Part shown: piece by piece, positions 25,553-34,804 of the stretch
Layout of the letters: every line of letters starts with the position of its first letter
Position numbering within the stretch: position 1 is the stretch's first letter
NCBI GenBank assembly: GCA_945872305.1
Contig: CAMCAC010000004.1
Coordinates: 1-44,985 of the forward strand
DNA from: Candidatus Kuenenia stuttgartensis
GTDB taxonomy: Bacteria; Planctomycetota; UBA11346
DNA length: 44,985 bases
Reading direction: 5' to 3'
The notes under the pieces: generated by a model
Seen by the model: only the letters and a program-made list of their open reading frames with translations
Database searches by the model: none
What the model was told of the DNA's origin: nothing
Translations under genes and position numbers: made by a program

Positions 25553-27109
25553 ATGACCATGCTCGACGCCGACCTCCACGCCCAGCTCACCTCCGTTTTT
25601 TCCACCCTCGCCGGCGACCTCGTCCTGGTCATGGCTCCAAGCGGCCATGGGGACCAGGAGGCTCTGCACGACCTGCTGGCCGGGGTCGCCGCCACCTCGT
25701 CGCGAATCACGGTGGTCGAGGCGGGCCAGCCGTCGCCGGTGCCCCGCTTCACCCTGGTCCGGGCCGGCGCGCCCACCGGCGTGTCGTTCCGTGGCGTGCC
25801 GAACGGCCATGAATTCACCTCGCTGGTGCTCGCCATCCTCAACGCCGACGGCAAGGGCCGCCTGCCCGATGAGGGGATCCGCGCCCGCGTCCGCGCCCTG
25901 CGCGGGCCGGTGCGCCTGCGCACCTTCGTCTCCCTGGAATGCACCAACTGCCCGGATGTGGTCCAGGCCCTCAACCTGATGGCGCTCCTGCATGACGACT
26001 TCCACCACGAGATGTGGGACGGCGCCTTGGCCCAGGACGAGGTGGGCCGCCTCGGCATCCAGGGCGTTCCGGCGGTGTTCGCCGGCGACCAGTTGCTGCA
26101 CGTGGGGAAGGCGGACCTCGCGGGACTGCTCGATCTGCTGGAGGAACGGCTGGGCCGGGTGGCGGGCAGCGAGCCCACCACCGCCACGGTCCATGAGGTC
26201 GATGTGGCGGTCGTCGGCGGCGGACCCGCCGGCGCCGCCGCGGCGATCTACTCCGCCCGCAAGGGCCTGAAGGTCGCCCTGGTCGCCGGCCGCATCGGCG
26301 GCCAGGTCCAGGACACGATGGGCATCGAGAACCTCATCTCGGTTCCGTACACCGAAGGGCCGAAATTGGCTGCGGACATGCGTCAGCATCTGGTCGCCGC
26401 CGGGGTCCAGGTGCTCGACAACCGCTTGGTCGAACGGGTCGACAACGGCGAGCGCACGGTCCTCCATCTCAAGGGTGGCGAGACCGTGGTCGCGCCCCAG
26501 GTCATCGTCGCCACCGGCGCCAAGTGGCGGGAACTCGGCGTGCCCGGGGAGAAGGAACACATCGGCCGCGGGGTCGCCTTCTGCCCGCACTGTGACGGCC
26601 CGTTCTACAAGGGTCGCCGGGTGGCGGTGGTCGGCGGTGGCAACTCCGGCGTCGAGGCGGCCATCGATCTCGCCGGCATCTGCAGCCAGGTGACCCTGTT
26701 TGAATTCGGTGACCAGCTCAAGGCCGATGCGGTCCTCCAGCGCAAGCTGCGCTCCCTCGCCAACGTCACGGTCATCACCAACGCGCGCACCACCGAGGTG
26801 GTCGGTGACGGGGCCAAGGTCACCACCCTGCGTTACGAGGACCGCCCGACGAAGACGATCCACGGCATCCCCCTCGACGGGGTCTTCGTGCAGATCGGCC
26901 TCGCCCCCAACAGCGGCTTCGTCCGCGATCTGGTCGAGGTGACCAAGTCCGGGGAGATCGTGGTGGATGGCCGCGGCCGGACCTCGCGCCCGGGCATCTA
27001 CGCCGCCGGGGATGTGACCACGATCCCGTTCAAGCAGATCATCATCAGCATGGGCGACGGTGCCAAGGTCGCCCTGGCGGCCTTCGAGGACCGCATTCGC
27101 GCGGCGTGA
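25553..27109 (+). CDS. ahpF: Alkyl hydroperoxide reductase subunit F
   Basis: N-terminal tandem thioredoxin-like domain (TFVSLECTNCPDVVQALNLMA), FAD motif VDVAVVGGGPAGAAAAIYSARKGL, redox motif AFCPHCDGPFYKGRRVAVVGGGNSGVEAAIDLA. Confidence 0.96.
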   Translation: MTMLDADLHAQLTSVFSTLAGDLVLVMAPSGHGDQEALHDLLAGVAATSSRITVVEAGQPSPVPRFTLVRAGAPTGVSFRGVPNGHEFTSLVLAILNADGKGRLPDEGIRARVRALRGPVRLRTFVSLECTNCPDVVQALNLMALLHDDFHHEMWDGALAQDEVGRLGIQGVPAVFAGDQLLHVGKADLAGLLDLLEERLGRVAGSEPTTATVHEVDVAVVGGGPAGAAAAIYSARKGLKVALVAGRIGGQVQDTMGIENLISVPYTEGPKLAADMRQHLVAAGVQVLDNRLVERVDNGERTVLHLKGGETVVAPQVIVATGAKWRELGVPGEKEHIGRGVAFCPHCDGPFYKGRRVAVVGGGNSGVEAAIDLAGICSQVTLFEFGDQLKADAVLQRKLRSLANVTVITNARTTEVVGDGAKVTTLRYEDRPTKTIHGIPLDGVFVQIGLAPNSGFVRDLVEVTKSGEIVVDGRGRTSRPGIYAAGDVTTIPFKQIIISMGDGAKVALAAFEDRIRAA

Positions 27110-27113
27110 AACG

Positions 27114-27147
27114 GCCGCGGCCCATCCGGGTCGGGATGGGCCGCGGC
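27114..27147 (+). terminator. Hairpin downstream of ahpF, between convergent genes
   Basis: GCCGCGGCCCATCC-GGGTCG-GGATGGGCCGCGGC, 14-bp perfect stem. Confidence 0.7.
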
Positions 27148-27167
27148 GGCGACGGACCTGATCCGGA

Positions 27168-28547
27168 TCAGCCCGCGGGCGGCGGGGTCGGCGGAGTGAT
27201 CTTGCCCAGGTAGCTGGGCAGTTCGATCCCGGCGTTGCGGGTGATCTCGTGCAGGGGCGGCAGGCTGCCGGCCAGGCCGCTCAGGAAGTCGGCGGTGCGG
27301 GTCTTGCCGTCGGGGCCGGTGGAGCCGTTGTCCCACACGGTGATCTTGTCGATCTTCACGCCGCTGATCGCCTTGACCTGCTCGGCGACCAGGAGCGGAA
27401 GCTGCTCGGTGACCATGAGCTGGGCCGCGGCCTTGGGGTCGCCGCCGGCGCTCATCACCAGGGCCTGGAGACCTTCGGCCTTCTTGACCAGGATGGCCTT
27501 CTGGCCTTCGGCCTGGGCTTCGAGGACGAGGCGGATGCCGTCCGCCTCGCCGCGCTTGAGCCGGCGGACCTTCTCGGCCTCGGCCTCGGCGAGGATCTCG
27601 ACCTTGCGCTTCTCGATCTCGGCGGCGACGACGATGGTGGCTACCTGTTCGGCCTCTTCGCGCTTGGCGCGCTGGCGCTCCGCCTGCTCCTCGGCGGCGT
27701 AGGCTTCGCGCAGGGCGTCGGCAGACTTCACCTTCTCGGCGGCGGTGCCCAGGCGGGTGGCCTCGGCCTCGCGCTCCTTGCGGCTCGCGTTCGAGTTGGC
27801 CATCTGCACCGCGGCCTCGTTCTCGCCCTGGACGGCGTTGGCGTGGGCGGCGGCGACCCGGATGCGCTTCTCGCGGTCGGCTTCGGCCTTGCCGATCTCG
27901 CCGTCGCGCTCTTTTTCCGCGACCTTGATCTTGGCGTCGTTGATGGCGCGGGCGGCGGCATCCTTGCCCAGGGCCTCGATGTAGCCGGACTCGTCGGTGA
28001 TGTCCTGGATGTTGACGTTGATCAGGCGCAGGCCGACCTTCTTCAGCTCGACCTCGACCCCCGACGAGATGTTGGCGACCAGCTTGTCGCGGTCGGCATT
28101 GATCTCTTCGATGGGCATGGTGGCGATGACCACGCGCATCTGGCCGAAGATGATGTCCTTGGCCAGTTCGGTGACCGACCGCTGGTCCATGGCGAGGAGG
28201 CGCTCGGCGGCGTTTTCCATGACCCCGGGATCGGTCGAGATGCCGACCGTGAAGGCGGACGGCACGTTGACCCGGATGTTCTGCTGCGACAGGGCGCCTT
28301 GCAGGTTGATCTCGATCGACATCGGTGCCAGGTCGAGGTAGGCGTAGTCCTGGAAGACCGGCAGCACGAAGGCGAGGCCGCCGTGGATGCAGCGGGCCGC
28401 CTTGCCCGTGGAGCCGAACTGCTTGCCGTAGACCACCAGGATCTTGTCCGACGGGCAGCGGCGGAAGCGCGATGCGATCCAGAAGAGGAAGGAGAGGATG
28501 ATCGCGATGCCGACAAGGATCGCGATCACCAGGGAGGAATCGAACAT
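27168..28547 (-). CDS. Flotillin-like SPFH-domain protein
   Basis: MFDSSLVIAILVGIAIILSFLFWIASRF TM segment, then SPFH domain (SDKILVVYGKQ...INVNIQDITDESGYIEALGKDAAARAINDAKIKVAEKERDGEIGKAEADREKRI). Confidence 0.95.
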   Translation of the reverse strand: MFDSSLVIAILVGIAIILSFLFWIASRFRRCPSDKILVVYGKQFGSTGKAARCIHGGLAFVLPVFQDYAYLDLAPMSIEINLQGALSQQNIRVNVPSAFTVGISTDPGVMENAAERLLAMDQRSVTELAKDIIFGQMRVVIATMPIEEINADRDKLVANISSGVEVELKKVGLRLINVNIQDITDESGYIEALGKDAAARAINDAKIKVAEKERDGEIGKAEADREKRIRVAAAHANAVQGENEAAVQMANSNASRKEREAEATRLGTAAEKVKSADALREAYAAEEQAERQRAKREEAEQVATIVVAAEIEKRKVEILAEAEAEKVRRLKRGEADGIRLVLEAQAEGQKAILVKKAEGLQALVMSAGGDPKAAAQLMVTEQLPLLVAEQVKAISGVKIDKITVWDNGSTGPDGKTRTADFLSGLAGSLPPLHEITRNAGIELPSYLGKITPPTPPPAG

Positions 28548-28558
28548 GGGGGGAGGTC

Positions 28559-29134
28559 TCAGGTCAGGGGTTCGACAAGGAGGATGGAGCGCTCGACCTG
28601 GCCGGCGACCCGGATCGGGAGCCCGGGAGCGAGCGGGGTGGTCGACCGGGTGAGGGCCTGGACGGTGCACAGGCGGCCCTGCACCTGGACCTCGACCTGG
28701 CCCATGCCGGTCTGGTTGGCAGGGATCGTCACGTAGACGGTGCCCACCACCCCGACCGCGTTGGCGTAGTCCAGGTTGCCGTTGGAATCCAGGCGCATCA
28801 TCGCCCGCATCATCCACACCAGGATGGCCATCAGGCCGATGCCCACCGCCAGGGCGATGGTGATGGCCAGCCAGAGCGGTGCCCCGTTGCTCAGGGCCGC
28901 GTAGCCGCTCCAGCCGAAGCCCGCCGCGAAGGCGGTCAGGGTGCGCACACTCAGATAGCCCATGCCGGAGGCATGGTCCCCGGCGAGGCCGCTGCCCAGG
29001 TCGCCGAGATGCATGTCCGCCCCGGCGAAGCCGATGAGCTGGAGCACCATCTGGGCGGCGACCACCATCGTCCCGATGATCGCGATGAGGAGGAAGACCT
29101 GGCGGGCCAGGTCGAGGGAGGTCCACCATTCCAT
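28559..29134 (-). CDS. NfeD-like membrane protein
   Basis: MEWWTSLDLARQVFLLIAIIGTMVVAAQMVLQLIG; several TM helices and a C-terminal OB-like domain (VGVVGTVYVTIPANQTGMGQVEVQVQGRL); paired with flotillin. Confidence 0.75.
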   Translation of the reverse strand: MEWWTSLDLARQVFLLIAIIGTMVVAAQMVLQLIGFAGADMHLGDLGSGLAGDHASGMGYLSVRTLTAFAAGFGWSGYAALSNGAPLWLAITIALAVGIGLMAILVWMMRAMMRLDSNGNLDYANAVGVVGTVYVTIPANQTGMGQVEVQVQGRLCTVQALTRSTTPLAPGLPIRVAGQVERSILLVEPLT

Positions 29135-29189
29135 GGTGAGGGACCCTAGGCGGGGGGCCGACCCACGCAACGGCGCCGGGGGCCGTCGC

Positions 29190-30857
29190 TCACCGTGCTT
29201 CGGCGATGCGCAGATGGTGGATGCGCACCGGCACCGGGCGTGATCCCGCGGTCTTGCTGACCGCCCAGACATGCAGCCGCAGGGGCGCCGCCGGGAGGAC
29301 GACGACCCGGGGCCGGCCATCGATGGCGATGGCCAATTGGCCGCCCCAGGCGGCGACGGCGACCTCCGCAAGGGGTCGCGGCAGGGTGATCGCATCTCCC
29401 TCGACCGCAGCCAGACCCGGGCCCGGCCTGTCCGCCCGGCCGATGATGGCCTGGACCACGCCGAGATCACGCAGGCTGATGGTGATGAATCCCTTGGCGG
29501 TCTCGATGGCAAGACCGCCACCATCTGGACGCAGGTCCCCGTCCGGGGTCAGGTCCACGGTGGCGGTCAGACGCCAGGGGCGGTCGGGCAGCGGCACCGA
29601 CGCGGACCCGCCGACCCCGCTGATCCCCTCGTCCTCGTCCGGGTCGGCGAGCCAGCGGGCGTCGTCGGCCATGGTCCACGATCCGAGCCGGGCCGTGAGA
29701 TCCCGGGGCAGGAGGATCTGTTCCGGCGCCCAGGCGGGTTCGCGATCCAGGGCTGCCATGACGGGATGGGGCGGCGGCGCGGCCGGGACCTCGGGGGGCG
29801 GCGTGACGGCGGCGGCCGGTGCCGGGGTGGATTGGTCCGACTGCCCCCGGACCGCGACAGCGATGGCCACGATGAGCACCGCCGCGACCACGGCGATGCC
29901 GGACCCGATCAGCGCGGCCCGCCGCCAGGGCACCCGGGGATCCTCGGGCAGCGGTTCCGAGCCCATGCGCGCCGCCTCGATGAGGGCGAGGCAGGCGGCC
30001 CAGGTGGGTGGCCGACGATCCCGTTCCCGATGCAGCAGGGCGGTGAGCAGGCCGGCGGTGGCCGGGGACAGGTCCGGACGCAGGCCGACGACCGACGGCG
30101 CCTCGCCGGACATCTTCTGCGCCACGATCTGGCCGAGGGTGGTCCCGGTGAAGGCCACCATGCCGGTGAGCGCGTAGTAGAGGGTGCAGCCAAGCCCGTA
30201 CATGTCGGCCCGGGCGTCGACCGAATCCGGATCGGAAAATTGCTCCGGGGCCATGGTTGCCGGGGTGCCGACCACCGCCCCCGCCATGGTCAGGGAGGTG
30301 TCGCGGCCCGCCTCCTGGGGCCGGGCCAGGCCGAGGTCCACCAGCTTGGCGATCCATCCGCCACCGCCCTCCGCCAGGAGCACGTTCTCCGGCTTCACAT
30401 CACGATGGATCACGCCACGGCCGTGGGCGTGGGCGAGACCCTCGGCGACCTCCCGGGCCAGACGAAGGCCGTCCGCCTCGGTGAGCGGTCCGTCCCGTTC
30501 GATTTTGGCCTTGAGGCTGGGACCCTCGATGAACTCCATGACCAGGTAGGGGCTGCCATCCGGCAGGGTGCCCGCATCATGGCATGCGACGACGTGGGGA
30601 TGCTGGAGACTGGCCAGGATGCGCGCCTCGCGCTCGAAGCGGCGGACGAAATCCCGACCCGCCTCGCCGGCGGGGACGAGGAGCGTCTTCACCGCCACCG
30701 AGCGGTCGAGGAAGGTGTGGCGGCCTCGCCACACCGCCCCCATGCCGCCACGGCCGATGATCCCCTCCATCCGCACCTGAGGCACCACCGGGGCCACGGT
30801 CCCGCCGACCACCGGCTGCCGGTCGCTGATCCGGGTCTGGTCCATGGATCCGCTCAC
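29190..30857 (-). CDS. Membrane-anchored eukaryotic-like Ser/Thr protein kinase
   Basis: IIGRGGMGAVWRGRHTFLDRSVAVKTLL...HRDVKPENVLLAEGG...VDLGLARP...GTPATMAPEQF; TM AALIGSGIAVVAAVLIVAIAVAV; extracytoplasmic C-terminal domain. Confidence 0.95.
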   Translation of the reverse strand: MSGSMDQTRISDRQPVVGGTVAPVVPQVRMEGIIGRGGMGAVWRGRHTFLDRSVAVKTLLVPAGEAGRDFVRRFEREARILASLQHPHVVACHDAGTLPDGSPYLVMEFIEGPSLKAKIERDGPLTEADGLRLAREVAEGLAHAHGRGVIHRDVKPENVLLAEGGGGWIAKLVDLGLARPQEAGRDTSLTMAGAVVGTPATMAPEQFSDPDSVDARADMYGLGCTLYYALTGMVAFTGTTLGQIVAQKMSGEAPSVVGLRPDLSPATAGLLTALLHRERDRRPPTWAACLALIEAARMGSEPLPEDPRVPWRRAALIGSGIAVVAAVLIVAIAVAVRGQSDQSTPAPAAAVTPPPEVPAAPPPHPVMAALDREPAWAPEQILLPRDLTARLGSWTMADDARWLADPDEDEGISGVGGSASVPLPDRPWRLTATVDLTPDGDLRPDGGGLAIETAKGFITISLRDLGVVQAIIGRADRPGPGLAAVEGDAITLPRPLAEVAVAAWGGQLAIAIDGRPRVVVLPAAPLRLHVWAVSKTAGSRPVPVRIHHLRIAEAR

Positions 30858-32122
30858 GGCGCGCCCACCGGAGGCAGTACCTCAAGCAGATCTTCGACGC
30901 TTGGCCGGTCGGTCTTGTCCTGACCGACATGCGCATAGGTGATCCGGCCGTCCGGCGCGACCACCAGGGCGGTGGGTTTGGCCACCGAGTCCTCGACCCG
31001 GAGGCCACGGACGAGGCCCAGATCCACGTCCAGGCACACCGGCATCGGAGGCGGATCCCGGCGCAGGGTCTGCACCGCCCTGATGAAGGCGGGGATGGTC
31101 TCGCTGGGTCCGGGGAACACGACCACCACCTCGGCGCCCCGGGCGCGGAAGCGGGGCAGCGCATCCGCCAGGGCGGCGGTCTGCGCCGCGCAGTAGATGC
31201 AGATCTGGCCGGAGAAGCCCCGTTGCAGCACCAGCACCACCGACCTCCCATCGCGGTTGAGGGCGGCGACATCCACCACCCCGCCATCGGCGGCGAGGAA
31301 CCGGGTTCGCGGGAGGGCCGTTCCGACCAGGGGGGATGGCTTCCGCACCGGTGGCGGAAGCGCATCATAGCCGGAAGGATCGTAGGCCTGTCCTGCGGCC
31401 CGGGCCAGGATGACCTTGGCGACCCGTTCCTCGGCCACGGTCCAGAAGCCTGGGATGACCGGGGCGCTGGTGGGCAAGGGCTCGCTGGGGGGCCGTTGCT
31501 GGGCGAGGGATGGCTCCGGTGCGGGCGGAACCGGAACCACGGAGGGAGGGTCCGCCGGGGTGGTCACCACCGCGGCGGTGGCCGGTGAAGCCCCGAGGTC
31601 CTCGATCCGATCGATGCCGTCCCGCCACGGTCCCACCCGCAGACCGCGGTCGTAACGGCCGTCGGCGACCAGCCGGCCTTCGGCATCCCACTGCCGCCAG
31701 GACCCATGCCGGACACCGTCCTGGAAGGAACCGTCACCCGCCAGCCGGCCATCGGGATGGTACCACGACCAGGCCCCGCTCTGGCGGTCGTCCACATAGA
31801 CGCCGCGTTCCGCCACCACGCCGCCGGGGTGGAACCGTGTCCACTCGCCCTGACGCAGGCCACCCACGAACGCGCCGGTCCGCGAGGGACTCCCATCGGG
31901 ATGGTACCAACTCCACATGCCATTGGGTTTGCCCATCATGTAGACTCCGCTGGATTCCATCCGTCCTTCGCGGTCGTGATAGGTCCATGCACCGTTGGGT
32001 TGGCCTCCCTCCACCAGACCTGAGCGCCGAGGCTGACCATCGGGCCATGTCTCCGCCACCATCCGCGGACCTCCGCAGCCAGCGAGTGCGACGAGGAGCA
32101 GACAGGGTGCCAGGCGGAGCAT
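30854..32122 (-). CDS. Lipoprotein with MORN-type repeats fused to a C-terminal peroxiredoxin/redoxin-like domain
   Basis: Lipobox MLRLAPCLLLVALAGCG; repeats GAWTYHDREGRMESSGVYMMGKPNGMWSWYHPDGSPSRTGAFVGGLRQGEWTRFHPGGVV; C-terminal VVLVLQRGFSGQICIYCAAQTAALADALPRFRARGAEVVVVFPGPSE with CxxC. Confidence 0.85.
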   Translation of the reverse strand: MLRLAPCLLLVALAGCGGPRMVAETWPDGQPRRSGLVEGGQPNGAWTYHDREGRMESSGVYMMGKPNGMWSWYHPDGSPSRTGAFVGGLRQGEWTRFHPGGVVAERGVYVDDRQSGAWSWYHPDGRLAGDGSFQDGVRHGSWRQWDAEGRLVADGRYDRGLRVGPWRDGIDRIEDLGASPATAAVVTTPADPPSVVPVPPAPEPSLAQQRPPSEPLPTSAPVIPGFWTVAEERVAKVILARAAGQAYDPSGYDALPPPVRKPSPLVGTALPRTRFLAADGGVVDVAALNRDGRSVVLVLQRGFSGQICIYCAAQTAALADALPRFRARGAEVVVVFPGPSETIPAFIRAVQTLRRDPPPMPVCLDVDLGLVRGLRVEDSVAKPTALVVAPDGRITYAHVGQDKTDRPSVEDLLEVLPPVGAP

Positions 32123-32209
32123 GCATCGGGCGTATCCGGGTGGCGGGCATCGGCAACCGGGGGAGCCACTGCGTTGCACCGGCCCTGCTCGGATGCACGG
32201 TCTCCGCCC

Positions 32210-33883
32210 ATGGCCAGGATCCTCCCCCTCCACCCCACCCGTGAAACGCTCGACCTGGGCGGCCTGTGGACGTTCCAGCCGGTCCCCGGCGAGGTCACGG
32301 CAACCACTCCGCCGCGCGGAGCCCTGGGTCTTCGCATGCCGGTCCCCGGTGTCTGGGAGACCGATCTCGACCTGTTCAATCATCGTGGCAGCGGCTGGTT
32401 CCGCCGTGAGTTCGATCTCGCGCGGGACTGGGCCCAGGGCGCCCGGCTGGTCTTCGAGGCGGTCAGCCACACCGCCCGGGTCTGGCTCGACGGCGTCGAG
32501 CTGGGCTCTCATTACGGCGCCCACACCGCGTTCTCCTTCACCCTGCCCCACCTCGCCGCCGGGCGCCACCGCCTGGATGTACTGGTCGACAACCGCTACG
32601 GCGAGATGAACCCCCTCTCCGCCGCCTACCAGGACATCTACACCTGGGGCGGCATTCCGCGCGAGGTCCGTCTGGAGCGCCTGGGCGGGGCGGTCATCAG
32701 CGAGGCAAGCCTGACCCCGGTGCGGGTGAAGGGCGGCTGGGCGGTGCAGGTCGAGGCCACGGTGACCGGCGCGGATACGGTGGTGTTCCGCCTGGACGGC
32801 CGCCAGGAGACCGCGATCCCGGTGCGCCGCGGCAAGGCCAGCGCCACCGTGCCGGTGCGCGGGGTGCGCGAGTGGAACCCCGGCGCCGCCGAATTGCATG
32901 TGGGCAGCCTGGATGCCGGCGACGACCGTTTCCAGGTCCGTCTCGGCTTCCGTACCATCGCCATCGACGGCCGCAAGATCCTGGTCAACGGCCGAGCGGT
33001 CGCCCTCAACGGCGTCAACCGCCATGAGTTCCATCCCGACTTCGGGCCCGCGGTGCCCGCCCAGGTGCATCTGAAGGACATCGCCATCCTCAAGCGCCTC
33101 GGCGCCAACTTCGTGCGCGGCGCCCACTATCCCAACGATCCCCAGTTCCTCGATCTGTGCGATGAGCATGGCCTGCTGTTCTGGGACGAGCTGTCACACT
33201 GGCAGCCCAAGGAGAACCACCTCAAGGACAAGGCGTTCCGCGCCGCCAGCGTGGTCCAGGCGCGGGAGATGGTGCAGCAGCACCGCCACCATCCGTCGAT
33301 CCTGTGCTGGGGCTTCCTCAACGAGATGGACAGCGACAAGCCGGCCTCGCGGCCGGTGGTCAAGGAACTCATCAAGGAGATCCGTCGCCACGACCCGACC
33401 CGGCCGATCACCTACGCCAGCCACCGGCCCTACAACGACCTGTGCCTGGATCTGGTCGACATCGTCTCGTTCAATGTCTATCCGGGCTGGTACTGGTGCG
33501 GCATGCACGATCTCCAGCAGCATCTGGACGAGAAGTTGCTGCCCGCGGTGCGCGACAACTCCTTCGGCAAGCCGGTGATCATGTCTGAATTCGGCGCCGG
33601 CGCGATGGACGGGGTGCGCTCGTTCGAGATGCGCAAGTGGACCGAGCAGTACCAGGCCGAACTGCTCGACATCCTGATCGGGACCTGGCAGCGCAGCGGC
33701 TACATCACCGGCTGCGCGATCTGGCAGTACTGCGACGTGCGCACCAGCGTCGACCTCGGCATGGGGCGCATCCGCGAGTACAACAACAAGGGCATCGTCA
33801 CCGAATACCGCGAACCGAAGCTCGCCTTCGAACGCGTCCGCCAATGCTTCGAACGCCCGTGGAAGGCGGTCGGACGGCGCTGA
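32210..33883 (+). CDS. Glycoside hydrolase family 2 protein (beta-glucuronidase/beta-galactosidase-like)
   Basis: Sugar-binding domain LGLRMPVPGVWETDLD; GVNRHEFHPDFG; acid/base ILCWGFLNEMDSD; nucleophile VIMSEFGAGAMDG. No signal peptide seen. Confidence 0.92.
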   Translation: MARILPLHPTRETLDLGGLWTFQPVPGEVTATTPPRGALGLRMPVPGVWETDLDLFNHRGSGWFRREFDLARDWAQGARLVFEAVSHTARVWLDGVELGSHYGAHTAFSFTLPHLAAGRHRLDVLVDNRYGEMNPLSAAYQDIYTWGGIPREVRLERLGGAVISEASLTPVRVKGGWAVQVEATVTGADTVVFRLDGRQETAIPVRRGKASATVPVRGVREWNPGAAELHVGSLDAGDDRFQVRLGFRTIAIDGRKILVNGRAVALNGVNRHEFHPDFGPAVPAQVHLKDIAILKRLGANFVRGAHYPNDPQFLDLCDEHGLLFWDELSHWQPKENHLKDKAFRAASVVQAREMVQQHRHHPSILCWGFLNEMDSDKPASRPVVKELIKEIRRHDPTRPITYASHRPYNDLCLDLVDIVSFNVYPGWYWCGMHDLQQHLDEKLLPAVRDNSFGKPVIMSEFGAGAMDGVRSFEMRKWTEQYQAELLDILIGTWQRSGYITGCAIWQYCDVRTSVDLGMGRIREYNNKGIVTEYREPKLAFERVRQCFERPWKAVGRR

Positions 33884-33984
33884 GGGTTCCGGGTTGCGGG
33901 TTCCGGGAGCGAGGGCCGGTGTTTCCGGCACGGGATGGGCTGCTTCCCGGAACCCGGAACCCCGGCTCGCCCTTGGCGAGCCGG
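33884..33984. repeat. GGGTTCC/GGAACCC heptamer inverted-repeat element plus two hairpins
   Basis: GGGTTCCGGGTTGCGGGTTCCGGGAGC (33884-33910) opposite GCTTCCCGGAACCCGGAACCC (33942-33962), inner GCCGG-TGTTT-CCGGC (33915-33929), then CCGGCTCGCC-CTT-GGCGAGCCGG (33962-33984). Confidence 0.75.
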
Positions 33985-34009
33985 ATGCCCCCGCTAGCGT
34001 CCCGCCACC

Positions 34010-34291
34010 ATGGCCACCGTCTCCCTCCGCATCCCCTCCGTCCTGCGCAACCTGACCAACGGCCAGGAGACGATCTCCGTCAGCGCCGGGACCGTCGAAC
34101 AGGCCATTGCCGCCCTTGAAGCCGGCAATCCTGGGATCAAGGCGAGGATCTGCGACGACGCCGGCAAGGTGAAGAAGTTCGTCAATGTGTTCGTCGGCGA
34201 AGAGGACATCCGTTTTCTCGACGGGCTCGCCACGGTGCTCAAGGATGGCGATCTGCTGGACATCGTCCCCGCCATCGCGGGCGGCCGCTGA
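34010..34291 (+). CDS. ThiS/MoaD (CysO-like) ubiquitin-fold sulfur carrier family protein
   Basis: MATVSLRIPSVLRNLTNGQETISVSAGTVEQAIAALEAGNPGIKARICDDAGKVKKFVNVFVGEEDIRFLDGLATVLKDGDLLDIVPAIAGGR; terminal GG followed by one Arg. Confidence 0.88.
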   Translation: MATVSLRIPSVLRNLTNGQETISVSAGTVEQAIAALEAGNPGIKARICDDAGKVKKFVNVFVGEEDIRFLDGLATVLKDGDLLDIVPAIAGGR

Positions 34292-34307
34292 TCATCAGCC
34301 GCCCGCG
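34276..34307. terminator. Bidirectional hairpin spanning two convergent gene ends
   Basis: CGCGGGCGGC-CGCTGATCATCA-GCCGCCCGCG, 10-bp perfect stem covering both stop codons. Confidence 0.65.
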
Positions 34308-34687
34308 GCCCGGGACCGGGCCCGCCGGACGGCGATGAATGAGCGGATCCCCAGGATGACATAGGCCAGGCAGACGACCGCCATGGCGGTCTGGACCTGG
34401 ACGGCGAACGGCCGCTCGGGGGCGGTGCCCGCCAGCCAGGCGACCGCCTTGACCACCCCCGGCGCCGAACCGAGCAGCCCGATCAGGGCCAGGGCCAGGG
34501 CACCGTGGATGGCGTGGCGGCGGGCGCGTTCCGCCAGGGCCACGGCCCCGCACAGCAGGATCGGCGCCCCGACGAAGGCGGGAATGAGGGCGGTCATGGT
34601 CCGCCCATCGCTGAGGACATAGGCGGCGCTGCCGATGGCGACCAGGAGCGCGCCGGTGATGAGGGTGGTCAGGGTCATGGGCGTCAT
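34295..34687 (-). CDS. Small multi-TM membrane protein
   Basis: MTPMTLTTLITGALLVAIGSAAYVLSDGRTMTALIPAFVGAPILLCGAVALAERARRHAIHGALALALIGLLGSAPG...; about four hydrophobic segments. Confidence 0.65.
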   Translation of the reverse strand: MTPMTLTTLITGALLVAIGSAAYVLSDGRTMTALIPAFVGAPILLCGAVALAERARRHAIHGALALALIGLLGSAPGVVKAVAWLAGTAPERPFAVQVQTAMAVVCLAYVILGIRSFIAVRRARSRAAGG

Positions 34688-34804
34688 GCCCGGATCGTCA
34701 GGCCCGCACCGACATGCCAGTCCGGACCGGCCCGGTCCCGTACGACCCCGGAACCACCGACCCTCCCCCTTGGCGGCGGCGAGGGCGGCGCGAGCATCGT
34801 CAGC

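Noticed and set aside
28548-29129. N-terminal ~190 aa of the 653-aa minus ORF upstream of flotillin
   Set aside because: Out-of-frame read through the NfeD-like gene; flotillin starts at 28547.
32123-33169. N-terminal ~350 aa of the 771-aa minus ORF extending opposite the GH2 gene
   Set aside because: The real lipoprotein start with lipobox is at 32122; the upstream part is antisense of GH2.
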